Source: Candidatus Aminicenantota bacterium
GTDB lineage: Bacteria > Acidobacteriota > Aminicenantia > UBA2199
Reading direction: 5' to 3'
Assembly (NCBI GenBank): GCA_020355945.1
Contig: CP070627.1
Span: 7,562,989 to 7,569,811 of the forward strand
DNA length: 6,823 nt
Part shown: positions 1-6,193 of the stretch, piece after piece
Layout of the letters: each line of letters begins with the position of its first letter
How positions within the stretch are numbered: position 1 is the stretch's first letter
Translations under genes and position numbers: made by a program
Notes under the pieces: model-generated
Told to the model about the DNA's origin: nothing
Seen by the model: only the letters and a program-made list of their open reading frames with translations
The model's database searches: none

Positions 1-258
1 ATAAAGCCTTTAGAGGAGTTTGATGTACCACCTAATGTAGAAGTAATTATCACTTTCATGGACAAGAGAACCCCCGATCAATCTATTGATGATAAAACAA
101 GGGATTTACTTGAGTTGAGCGGCACATGGGAAGATGAAAGGTCTGTAGAAGAAATTATTAAGGAGATTTATGACAGCCGCACAACAAGCCAAAAAGGTAC
201 AGAAATTAAAGATTCAAATTCTCACTCGGGGAAGAGGTGGCATAGTGGCGTCTCTTAA
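1..258 (+). CDS. Partial antitoxin-like protein (AF2212/DUF104-like), 5' end outside window
   Basis: The frame is open from the left edge, so 85 residues are visible. The internal ATG at 58 is not the likely start, because the residues before it (IKPLEEFDVPPNVEVII) read like the N-terminal strand region of the small AF2212/DUF104 antitoxins, whose usual form is 'NGVFKPLE..LPEG..V.V'. The middle (SGTWEDERSVEEII...IYDSRTTS) matches the C-terminal helix typical of antitoxins paired with PIN-domain VapC toxins. This is recalled family knowledge, not a search. The last 18 or so residues (rich in S, K, H, G) look unlike the family and may be read-through past a junction. No toxin gene follows on the + strand, and the next genes run convergently. 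It would act by binding and neutralising a ribonuclease toxin and repressing its own operon. Confidence in the coding frame is good; in the family, moderate. Confidence 0.5.
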   Translation: MKPLEEFDVPPNVEVIITFMDKRTPDQSIDDKTRDLLELSGTWEDERSVEEIIKEIYDSRTTSQKGTEIKDSNSHSGKRWHSGVS

Positions 259-306
259 TTGGTTTCAGACCGTACTTAGCATGTATTTATTTTAATCTTT
301 TCTCTC

Positions 307-399
307 TTAGCCCGGGATTACCCTCATATTTTTTCTTAATTTCTCACGGATTTCGCGCATCATTTTTACTGCATCGAAATCCTTTTCTTTATTCTTCAT
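307..399 (-). pseudogene. Fragment of a small antitoxin-like gene
   Basis: A 30-codon frame starting at the ATG at 399 carries the segment DFDAVKMMREIREKL, which resembles the N-terminus of short antitoxin-like proteins often found beside PIN or RelE toxins. Those usually run on for a further 30 or so residues; here the frame ends early with RVIPG. The same frame is open upstream to an ATG at 561 inside the ATPase gene, but residues from 400 to 512 are not recognisable. There is no good ribosome binding site before 399. It is best read as debris of a toxin-antitoxin locus at the 3' end of the ATPase operon. The family match is from memory and could be wrong; an expressed small peptide cannot be excluded. 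Confidence 0.3.
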
Positions 400-508
400 A
401 TAAAAATTATATGATATGGGATAAATTATGTCACCAAATAACTCCCTTCTACTCTTCACGGCTTCTTCGGAAGGCTTTCCGCGAATATAGATTTGAATTC
501 CCGGGCAG

Positions 509-514
509 CCTCCT
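509..514 (-). promoter_or_regulatory. Orphan Shine-Dalgarno site (AGGAGG)
   Basis: A perfect AGGAGG overlaps the TAG stop of the 379-residue ATPase gene, the usual place for a coupled downstream gene. No ATG, GTG or TTG follows at 5-10 nt in any frame, so a downstream gene has probably lost its start, or the match is chance. Confidence 0.3.
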
Positions 515-1652
515 ATATCTCTTCTCTCACTTTCCGTAATGGATACCGGGCCGCGATCCATTTCCTTAGTAAATTCACCGGGAAACAGTACCGCATATTT
601 TTTTCTAGCAAAATCTCTTTAGACACCAGCTTATCCAGGGTTTCAACCACTTGTTTTTTTGAGAATTTGCCGGTTAAGGGTTGAATTTTGTCGTAGATGG
701 CATCCAGGCCAATAAAATTCAATTGCTTGTGGGTTAGTTCTTCCGCGACAGCACTCAATATCATGCGTTCTAATATGCTCGATTCGTACCAAATGTATTG
801 TGAAAAGTAGTCGGTACCCCCGGAGATGATTTGTTTCACAGCATCATCCACATCTTCGATCAATGCATCATTTTTTTTCTTATTTTCATTGAGGTTATTC
901 ACCAGGGTGCGGCAGATCAATTGGGTCAGGTAGGGTTGGCCTCCGGTCATATTAAGTATCTGTTCCACAGCCTGGTCATCATAAGTCAATTGCCCCTTTA
1001 CCGGTTCTTTGATTAACCGAACGGCATCTTCCCGTTTAAGGTAACTGATTCTAAGATATAAAGCCGTATTGAAAAATATGGACCAGTAATCGGCGCTCAT
1101 CTCTTCGAACTTTTGCGTCCCGCAAAACAAGAATATGAGTTTGTTTTCATGCTGCATCAAATGGCGGATGTTACTAAATATCGTCCTGGAAATCCTGCCA
1201 TCTTCCACCCGCATTTGCAGCTCTTCAAATTCATCCACCATAATAACCATGATTTTCTCTCCCAGTTCCGGAGTTATGGATTTAAGAAACTGCTTGAATT
1301 GGCTGAAATTTTTAGCAGGAGAAACATCGTGCAAGGATAATTTTTCTATAATGGCACTGGAAAGAATATAGTAAAAATCTTTTTCATCATCGATGCCTTG
1401 CATATCGATGTTGACAGGCACCAGTCGTTTATCCGTGAAACCCTGGTCTTCAATACGGTACAGCATTGAAGTTTTCCCGGTCCTGCGCAGACCGTGGCAC
1501 ACAATGGTTTGGTGGCCATCGGAGACCATGATGTTCTTATCGATAAATTTATAAACGTCGTCTCTACCGAAGTATAGGGAAGTATCACCTCTTAATGGCG
1601 AGCCTACGATATATGGGTTCCGTATCTCATGAAATACTGTTCTTTTTACCAT
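513..1652 (-). CDS. STAND/ATPase_2-like P-loop ATPase with C-terminal winged helix (379 aa)
   Basis: An intact P-loop NTPase of the archaeal/prokaryotic ATPase_2 / AAA_16-like group related to STAND regulators. Visible order: NPYIVGSPL...FGRDD entry motif (residues 12-32), Walker A GLRRTGKTS (54-62), Walker B with D140-E141 in IMVDEFEEL, a sensor-1-like strand ending FCGTQK (173-181), the GGQPY motif (237-241) typical of this group, then a helical and winged-helix-like end (about 290-370). No transmembrane stretch or catalytic effector domain is seen, so it is a lone ATPase module, presumably cytoplasmic. The ATG at 1652 has only a weak AGAAG site 7 nt away. It follows the 932-residue fusion gene by 42 nt on the same strand, so co-transcription is likely, and its domain resembles that protein's N-terminal domain. 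This suggests the two ATPases act together, for instance as a hetero-oligomer; that is inference. In larger STAND proteins such a module usually senses or switches. Confidence 0.9.
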   Translation of the reverse strand: MVKRTVFHEIRNPYIVGSPLRGDTSLYFGRDDVYKFIDKNIMVSDGHQTIVCHGLRRTGKTSMLYRIEDQGFTDKRLVPVNIDMQGIDDEKDFYYILSSAIIEKLSLHDVSPAKNFSQFKQFLKSITPELGEKIMVIMVDEFEELQMRVEDGRISRTIFSNIRHLMQHENKLIFLFCGTQKFEEMSADYWSIFFNTALYLRISYLKREDAVRLIKEPVKGQLTYDDQAVEQILNMTGGQPYLTQLICRTLVNNLNENKKKNDALIEDVDDAVKQIISGGTDYFSQYIWYESSILERMILSAVAEELTHKQLNFIGLDAIYDKIQPLTGKFSKKQVVETLDKLVSKEILLEKNMRYCFPVNLLRKWIAARYPLRKVREEI

Positions 1653-1694
1653 TGCTAATCTTCTTATACCTCATCGTTAAAATTCACAAAAAAA

Positions 1695-4493
1695 CTATTC
1701 ACCTATTTCATCTAAAAATATTAAATCGCTGAGTGAAAATACCAGGAGAAGTTTTATTAACTTCGTTTCCCCGGCTTGTTTTTTGAATTTTTTATCCAGG
1801 CTGTATTTTTTCAATTGCTTCCTGGCATCAATTTTTATTTGCTCTATTTCATTGTCAACTTCTCCCTTTTTCAGGTACTTTAGCTCCAATATGTAGGAAT
1901 ATCGAATGTCCGGGTATCGTGCCAGAAAAGGCTCCAATACAATATCTGCAAATCCTTTATTCATTTCTTTTTCTGAATTTACAATAAAATAATCGCTTAT
2001 ACCAAGCCATGCGAGCAAAAATCCCTGGATGATCTTTTCTTCCCTGATGAAATCTCTTAAACTGGTACATTCGTTCAGCATATCAGAGAGATATTTGAAA
2101 AATTCTCTCCATTTACCGTAATAAGCCATCCCTTGAAGAAGGGAATTCAGTTTATCCATATTGATAGACGTCAATCCCACTTTGTTACTGAACCAGATAA
2201 TATAATCGTAGTAGAGGGTTTTAATGGTTTGGTTGGGAATTTCGAATACCGTCATCCCTTCTGATTCCTTTTTTATAGTTAACAATCCGAAGTAGAAGAG
2301 TAAAGATATAAAATTCTCCGGCGCTGCCAGCGTTTCTACGGGGAATTCTTTTACCAATTTTGATTTTATACTGCCATCTTCCACGACTTGTCTTAAAAGT
2401 GAAAAGTTTCCATTCAATTTTTTCTCCCCACCCTTATCAATAAAAATCAAGTGCTTCAGTTTGCTGTAGTCCATTTTAGCATTATGATCAATTAAATAAT
2501 CGGGAATATTTACACTGCTTAAATATTCGTTGAGAAAATAGAGAACCATATCTGAATTATACAGTTTGCTGCCGGATTTTTTTGAGAAAACATAGCTGTT
2601 ATACCAATTTTTCATTATTTCCCGCAGGTATTCCGTGTCATGCTCAACTCTACCAAGCTTCTTATAATATTCTATTATTTTTTTTACCTCCGTTTCATTG
2701 AAACCCATCATTTCGTTGAATTCATGGTCAACGGATATGTTCCTCGAAATATTTAAGCTGCTGGCGATATCGTTTAGGGTTACGGGAGAGACGCCGGTTA
2801 TAAATAAACGGGATATGGGGGCACCTGTACCGGAAGTCCCTCCTTTAATTACTTTGAAAAAATCCCTGAAAAATCCTTCATCACGAGTCAGTTTCTGATA
2901 TTCATTTTCATCACCGGTAGAAAGTATGGTATTTGAAAAATTGTCATATTCATCGATAACTACAAAAAGCTTTTGATTACTTTTTTGGCAAAGGCTGATC
3001 AGATGCCTTAATATATCGGATGCTGATTTTTTCTCTTTTAGCTCATTGTTTTTTTCATTTTCATCGACATTTAAAAGAGATTTATATTTTGATATAAGCA
3101 GCCCCGCTGCCTCAAGTACATGCCCCCTAAATGAATCTTCTAATTTGCCAGCAGCGCAGGAAATTAAAGAAAAATCAAATCGCAATATTAAATATGAATT
3201 TTTTTCTTTCGTGGGATTATTATAAATATTGGTGCCTTCGAAAAGGAAATCAAATTGTTCTTTCCTGGAAATATCATAATAGGATTCCATCATCGATATA
3301 AATAGTGTTTTGCCAAATCGGCGGGGACGGATATAAAACAGGTATTTACCGGATTTTTCAATTATACTCAAATACCCGGTTTTGTCTACATAGTAGCTGT
3401 TTTCTTTTCTTATAACTTCATAATCCGTTACTCCATAATTAATCTCTTTGGCTTCCCTTCCAATATCAATTTTTTTCTTTCTCTTACCAATTTTTTTGGC
3501 ATCGATTATCACATTAAAAAAATCTGAAAATGGGAAATAGAAATCTTTTCTGTTTATCAAAAGCCCCCTGGTTTGCATCTCTTTTAGTGCGAAATGACTT
3601 TTGTATTTTTTATGTTTTAAATGCTTGAGCATCTTTTGTTCTTCTTTTGTACGGTTTTCCCATAATTTATTGTAATATGGGGTGAGCGCCACCTCAAGTT
3701 TTTCCCACTCGATAGGATCATTATCTACTTTTGAATCCCAAATAAAACCACACACCACCTGGTTAAAAAACGGGAAGTCTCCAGCATAATAACGAATCTC
3801 TTCAATCTCTTTTGCTGTTAGCTTAAAATTGGTTTTTTCAAATCCCACTGTTCTTAATCGATCAATATGGTCATGGTTAAGGAGGCCAATAACTTCGATA
3901 TCGAAAATATTCCAGAAACCTGAAGATTGAATGGATTGAATTGTCAAATCTTTAATATAGCTTTGTGAGATAGTGACAAAGGCCAATCGGTTCTCTGGGT
4001 TGTTGGCCACAGACCTCAAATTTGAAAAAAAGGTATCATCGGCAAATGGTTTGTCGGGAAAATGCTCAAACTCATCGATGAAAATAATAGACTTTATCCT
4101 TTTCCTGCCAGTTCCTTTTACATAGGCCCTGAAAGAAGAGTAATCTTCAAAAATCTTTCCCTCTTTTTTTCCTAAAAGCGCATTTTTAGGATTGTCTTCC
4201 AAAAACTTTTGGTTCAATAATTGAAAAAAATCATCACTGGTCTTGCATTCCCCAGGTACCCCCCCGGAATCAAGGAAAACAGCAATCGTATCTTCAGCCT
4301 TTTTTATTTTATGAAACACGCGAAAGGCCAAAGACGATTTGCCTATCCGACGCTCACCGATTATGGAAACACAACGCGGCGTATCCCCGCTGAGCATGCC
4401 TTCAATCCGCCGTATCTCTTTCTCCCGGCCAAAAAACATGTCCGAGTCAATGGGAATCATGGTTCTTAAATTGTAAGGATTGGTCATGGTCAA
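1695..4493 (-). CDS. Three-module fusion: P-loop ATPase + AAA-ATPase-like + PDDEXK_9 nuclease (932 aa)
   Basis: Residues 1-330 are an ATPase_2/AAA_16-like module: NPY start, FGRE (21-24), Walker A GERRIGKSS (46-54), Walker B IIFIDEFEHF with D140-E141, and AGDFPFFNQ (237-245), the counterpart of GGxPY. Residues about 340-932 look like a complete AAA-ATPase-like/PDDEXK_9 protein, normally a stand-alone gene of some 520-580 aa: INYGVTDYEVI...YYVDKT (351-371), P-loop RPRRFGKTL (389-397), Walker B VVIDEYDNF (511-519), FITGVSPVTLNDI (564-576), GFNETEV (597-603), LYNSDMVLYFL (644-654). The nuclease end has GFADIVLEP with D850 and ILELKYLK with E870-x-K872, followed by EQIK, so the D...ExK core is intact. 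The family is predicted to cut nucleic acid; its target is unknown. The start is TTG at 4493, 7 nt from AGGAGG; the in-frame ATG at 4487 is 13 nt away. First gene of an operon with the 379-residue ATPase. Fusion of two P-loop modules is the unusual point. Confidence 0.92.
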   Translation of the reverse strand: MTMTNPYNLRTMIPIDSDMFFGREKEIRRIEGMLSGDTPRCVSIIGERRIGKSSLAFRVFHKIKKAEDTIAVFLDSGGVPGECKTSDDFFQLLNQKFLEDNPKNALLGKKEGKIFEDYSSFRAYVKGTGRKRIKSIIFIDEFEHFPDKPFADDTFFSNLRSVANNPENRLAFVTISQSYIKDLTIQSIQSSGFWNIFDIEVIGLLNHDHIDRLRTVGFEKTNFKLTAKEIEEIRYYAGDFPFFNQVVCGFIWDSKVDNDPIEWEKLEVALTPYYNKLWENRTKEEQKMLKHLKHKKYKSHFALKEMQTRGLLINRKDFYFPFSDFFNVIIDAKKIGKRKKKIDIGREAKEINYGVTDYEVIRKENSYYVDKTGYLSIIEKSGKYLFYIRPRRFGKTLFISMMESYYDISRKEQFDFLFEGTNIYNNPTKEKNSYLILRFDFSLISCAAGKLEDSFRGHVLEAAGLLISKYKSLLNVDENEKNNELKEKKSASDILRHLISLCQKSNQKLFVVIDEYDNFSNTILSTGDENEYQKLTRDEGFFRDFFKVIKGGTSGTGAPISRLFITGVSPVTLNDIASSLNISRNISVDHEFNEMMGFNETEVKKIIEYYKKLGRVEHDTEYLREIMKNWYNSYVFSKKSGSKLYNSDMVLYFLNEYLSSVNIPDYLIDHNAKMDYSKLKHLIFIDKGGEKKLNGNFSLLRQVVEDGSIKSKLVKEFPVETLAAPENFISLLFYFGLLTIKKESEGMTVFEIPNQTIKTLYYDYIIWFSNKVGLTSINMDKLNSLLQGMAYYGKWREFFKYLSDMLNECTSLRDFIREEKIIQGFLLAWLGISDYFIVNSEKEMNKGFADIVLEPFLARYPDIRYSYILELKYLKKGEVDNEIEQIKIDARKQLKKYSLDKKFKKQAGETKLIKLLLVFSLSDLIFLDEIGE

Positions 4494-4549
4494 TTTAACT
4501 CCTCCTTGGCCTCTTTTTCAATCATTCTTTTCTCCATTTTTTCCGGCAT
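4490..4549 (-). CDS. Possible 19-codon leader ORF coupled to the fusion gene
   Basis: An ATG at 4549 opens 19 codons, a highly charged peptide (MPEKMEKRMIEKEAKEELN). Its TGA stop overlaps the TTG start of the 932-residue gene as TTGA. The AGGAGG of the big gene lies inside it as AAG-GAG-GAG codons. It begins just after the predicted transcription start near 4561. A second ATG at 4559 in another frame opens 13 codons. The overlap suggests translational coupling, but the peptide matches nothing recognised and could be chance. Confidence 0.3.
   Translation of the reverse strand: MPEKMEKRMIEKEAKEELN
4501..4506 (-). promoter_or_regulatory. Shine-Dalgarno site of the 932-aa fusion gene
   Basis: AGGAGG on the minus strand (within AAGGAGG) lies 7 nt before the TTG at 4493 and 13 nt before the ATG at 4487. 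Spacing favours the TTG start; the ATG remains possible. Confidence 0.7.
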
Positions 4550-4567
4550 TTTCAATCATCTCCCTGG

Positions 4568-4596
4568 ATTATACAGTTATAAGCAATTATTTGCAA
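4568..4596 (-). promoter_or_regulatory. Sigma-70-like promoter of the ATPase-nuclease operon
   Basis: A perfect -10 TATAAT (4573-4568) is preceded by TTGCAA (4596-4591, 4 of 6 matches to TTGACA) at exactly 17 nt. Transcription would start near 4561, giving a leader of about 70 nt containing the short leader ORF. Confidence 0.6.
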
Positions 4597-4610
4597 GATG
4601 GTTTGATGAT

Positions 4611-4645
4611 TTTAACCACGAAATACACGAAAAACGCGAAATTTG
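4611..4645. repeat. CACGAA-iterated imperfect repeat, copy 1
   Basis: Three spaced versions of (A)CACGAA/ACGCGAA follow a TTTAAC lead at intervals of about 9-10 nt. A related array is at 6194-6260. The kind of sequence is familiar from intergenic regions of many environmental bacteria. It lies between the RHH antitoxin's 3' end and the ATPase operon promoter. Confidence 0.5.
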
Positions 4646-4657
4646 TTTAACTAAAGC

Positions 4658-4673
4658 ATAAACTACAGTTTAT
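4658..4673. repeat. Short inverted repeat at the antitoxin stop
   Basis: Seven-base arms (ATAAACT / AGTTTAT) with a 2-nt centre span the antitoxin's TAG stop. The arms are all weak pairs apart from one, and no T-run follows on the minus strand, so a terminator role is doubtful; a protein-binding palindrome is as likely. Confidence 0.2.
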
Positions 4674-4899
4674 CATATTCCTCAGGTTCTACATCAGGAA
4701 CTTTTGACAAGGCGTCTTGAAATTTATTTTTGCTTCCTCGTCTAGCGCGATCTTCTAAATACTGTTTTGTCATAAAGGCTGAAATTTTTTCAGATACAGC
4801 AGTAGTGATAAACTGGTCTATTGATACGCCATCTTTTTTCGCCAGCTCTTTCAAATTTTTATGAATAGACTCAGGGATTTTTATACAAATTGTCTCCAT
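4663..4899 (-). CDS. Ribbon-helix-helix (CopG/HicB-like) antitoxin
   Basis: A full-length 78-residue protein. Residues 1-45 form a ribbon-helix-helix DNA-binding domain: METICIKIPESIHKNL (the beta strand and first helix), then KDGVSIDQFITTAVSEKISA (second helix). The tail ends in KVPDVEPEEYDKL, a form typical of antitoxins encoded next to PIN-family toxins. It would bind its operator as a dimer and block the toxin through the acidic C-terminus. The ATG at 4899 has GGAGGG 5 nt upstream, located inside the end of the PIN remnant, and shares a base with that remnant's TAA stop (TAATG), so translation is coupled. The partner toxin has been reduced to 24 codons, so this is now an orphan antitoxin or a local regulator. 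No toxin gene follows downstream; the next 160 nt hold only a repeat and the next operon's promoter and leader. Confidence 0.85.
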   Translation of the reverse strand: METICIKIPESIHKNLKELAKKDGVSIDQFITTAVSEKISAFMTKQYLEDRARRGSKNKFQDALSKVPDVEPEEYDKL

Positions 4900-4973
4900 T
4901 ATAGCCCTCCAATTCGTGAAAGAAGCGCAGCAGCAAGCACATTTGTATCTAAAATAACTTGATACATTTTCAT
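4899..4973 (-). pseudogene. PIN-family toxin gene reduced by internal deletion (24 codons left)
   Basis: The frame begins MKMYQVILDTNVLAAALLSR, the recognisable first strand of a PIN ribonuclease with the first catalytic Asp in LDTNVL, and then ends at once with IGGL and a stop. Full PIN toxins of this kind have about 130-150 residues and often finish with a short I-G-x-L-like tail. The reading is that an in-frame deletion joined the first 20 codons to the last few. The other acidic residues of the active site are gone, so no nuclease activity is expected. A start at 4967 (second M) has AGGG at 7 nt. The stop overlaps the antitoxin ATG, so this stub probably survives as a leader for the antitoxin. 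The junction position is inferred; no full copy is available to compare. Confidence 0.7.
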
Positions 4974-4982
4974 ACCCTAAAT

Positions 4983-5011
4983 ATTATTATGCATAATTTC
5001 AAATAAATCAA
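4983..5011 (-). promoter_or_regulatory. Predicted promoter of the PIN-stub/antitoxin operon
   Basis: TTGATT (5011-5006) and AATAAT (4988-4983) are 17 nt apart, with 4 of 6 and 5 of 6 matches to consensus. The start of transcription would fall near the AGGG before the PIN stub. AT-rich surroundings make chance matches easy. Confidence 0.4.
4986..4997. promoter_or_regulatory. Perfect 12-bp palindrome, possible antitoxin operator
   Basis: ATTATGCATAAT is its own reverse complement and overlaps the predicted -10 of the antitoxin operon. RHH antitoxins commonly autorepress by binding such palindromes; the link here is positional inference. Confidence 0.35.
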
Positions 5012-5069
5012 GAGGAAAATTCAAATATCCCCAAAAAAAGGCTTGAATGGGGCTTGTTCTTTTTTCTGC

Positions 5070-5111
5070 TTATATCTTCCTGACTCCTTCAACGTCTGTT
5101 TGCTTCTTCAT
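5070..5111 (-). pseudogene. Truncated 5' copy of the nucleotidyltransferase gene
   Basis: An ATG at 5111 opens MKKQTDVE, identical to the first eight residues of the nucleotidyltransferase gene that starts at 6788, then diverges (GVRKI) and stops at TAA. Weak amino-acid likeness (for example IQAF against IDAF) can be followed a few codons beyond the stop, so this looks like a decayed copy whose first 24 coding bases and upstream region have stayed nearly identical. It lies 38 nt behind the Rpn stop codon. No function is expected. Confidence 0.75.
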
Positions 5112-5146
5112 TTCTTCTCTATTTTACATAATTATCGGATTTTTGT
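5088..5146. repeat. 59-bp direct repeat, copy A
   Basis: Identical to 6765-6823 except one base (T at 5097 against C at 6774). It carries the nucleotidyltransferase gene's first codons, its weak AGAAG site and a TAAAAT -10-like box. The two copies are 1677 bp apart in the same orientation. Confidence 0.95.
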
Positions 5147-5149
5147 AAT

Positions 5150-6112
5150 TTACAGCTTTTCTATTTCCTCTGTTGAGAGGCCGGTGATTTCAGATATAAA
5201 TTCAATTCCTGTACCTTTCTTTTTCATTGCTTTTGCAATTTCTTTTTTTCCTTCTTCCTTTCCTTCTTTTTTTCCTTCTTCTTTTAATTGCGGACCCATA
5301 GTTTCCATAAACTCTTCTCTAAACTCTTCTTTCATTTGTTGGGCTAAGGTTGGCATAATCTCACCTCCGTCAATTTTGCTATCATCCAACATTTTTTTTA
5401 ATTGGTCGCGGCTGATATCCTGCGTTTGGGACACATACTCCAGGAAATATACCACAATATCTATATTTTCGAGAAAACCCCTATCATACCAGAATTTAAA
5501 TATTTCCAGGATGGCTTCCGTATCATGCTTATACGCCGCTTTCATTAAAACCATGGACGTAAATAGAAAAACGTTCTTTTTTAATTCTTTATTGCTCTCA
5601 TCCCGGAAGTCCCAGGGATTGGTATCGAAAAGAACATAACGGTAATCCAACAGGAATCGTTTCACCTCATCATCTACATCGAATTGATCTGCAAATGACC
5701 GGGGTATTTTCCACTCATCTGCCCCATGGTAAAACACCACGGGAATGATAATTCGCGGCGGTTTGTTGTTATTATAGTCTTTTTCCCACTCGAACACCAT
5801 GTATTTGAGCACCTGGATAAAAATCTCCACTCTTCCCTCGGTTTTGTGTTCAAGGATGAAATAAATATCTACGGGTTTCTTGCCCTTTTTCGTTTTCAAC
5901 GAAGTTTTCACCACGATGTCTGAAAACCCTTTTTTGAATAGATTAGAAACGTATTTTGTATCTTCCACCTCGATGTTTTCCAGGTCCAGTTGATTTTTTA
6001 ATCGGTGGGGCAGTACCCTGTTCAGGAAATCTCTTGCGTTTTCCGGGTTGTCGAAGATTTTGTGGAAGAAGCTGTCGTTAACCTGGTATATGTCGGTGGT
6101 TGTGTTGGTCAT
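5150..6112 (-). CDS. Rpn-family recombination-promoting nuclease / Transposase_31-like protein (320 aa)
   Basis: An intact member of the Rpn (PF04754) group of PD-(D/E)XK enzymes, known in E. coli for DNA cleavage and RecA-independent recombination. Visible: HKIFDNPENARDFLNRVLP (17-35), the family's N-terminal signature; FSDIVVK with D65; YFILEHKT with E88-H89-K90; IPVVFYHGADEW (123-134), also a family hallmark; then a helical middle. The C-terminus (278-320) has KEEGKKEG-type repeats and the closing GLSTEEIEKL seen in many members. Most Rpn proteins have E-x-Q at the second motif; here it is E-x-K, the classic nuclease form. The length is usual. ATG 6112 is the only sensible start, since the next Met is residue 105; no Shine-Dalgarno site precedes it, and the promoter lies so close that the mRNA is probably leaderless. 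Its own promoter makes it a single-gene unit between toxin-antitoxin debris. Confidence 0.9.
   Translation of the reverse strand: MTNTTTDIYQVNDSFFHKIFDNPENARDFLNRVLPHRLKNQLDLENIEVEDTKYVSNLFKKGFSDIVVKTSLKTKKGKKPVDIYFILEHKTEGRVEIFIQVLKYMVFEWEKDYNNNKPPRIIIPVVFYHGADEWKIPRSFADQFDVDDEVKRFLLDYRYVLFDTNPWDFRDESNKELKKNVFLFTSMVLMKAAYKHDTEAILEIFKFWYDRGFLENIDIVVYFLEYVSQTQDISRDQLKKMLDDSKIDGGEIMPTLAQQMKEEFREEFMETMGPQLKEEGKKEGKEEGKKEIAKAMKKKGTGIEFISEITGLSTEEIEKL
5240..5281 (-). repeat. In-frame 24-nt-period direct repeat in the Rpn C-terminus
   Basis: An 18-bp sequence occurs at 5240-5257 and again at 5264-5281. The tract is nearly all purine on the coding strand and includes two A7 runs. It encodes the EEGKKEGK / EEGKKE repeat. 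Gain or loss of one unit would change the protein by 8 residues without a frameshift; slippage in an A7 run would break the last 30 or so residues. Confidence 0.8.
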
Positions 6113-6121
6113 TGCATTTCT

Positions 6122-6150
6122 ATTATAATCTTTTTTACGGTTTTTTTCAA
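6122..6150 (-). promoter_or_regulatory. Strong sigma-70-like promoter of the Rpn gene
   Basis: TTGAAA (6150-6145) and a perfect TATAAT (6127-6122) are 17 nt apart. Only 9 nt separate the -10 from the ATG at 6112, so transcription should start within a few bases of the start codon. Confidence 0.7.
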
Positions 6151-6193
6151 CTGTTCCAGAAATCTAAATCCACCGTCCAATTTTAGCTACAGG

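Noticed and set aside
253..264. 12-mer TCTTAATTGGTT shared with 6563-6574, both near broken genes
   Set aside because: One such 12-mer match is expected by chance in an AT-rich window of this size, and flanks do not match.
261..285. GTTTCAGACC, resembling the start of some CRISPR repeats
   Set aside because: Occurs once with no spaced copies; no array and no cas genes.
307..561. 84-residue frame on the - strand beginning inside the ATPase gene
   Set aside because: Its first 16 or so codons overlap the ATPase end in another frame and its middle is unrecognised; only the 399-307 part is supported, weakly.
1113..1371. Overlapping + strand open frames inside the 379-residue ATPase gene
   Set aside because: They are antisense to well-conserved motifs of the ATPase and show no features of their own.
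5043..5639. A 198-codon open frame on the + strand, rich in F and S
   Set aside because: It is antisense to the Rpn coding region and its composition mirrors the purine-rich Rpn codons; no ribosome site or family motif.
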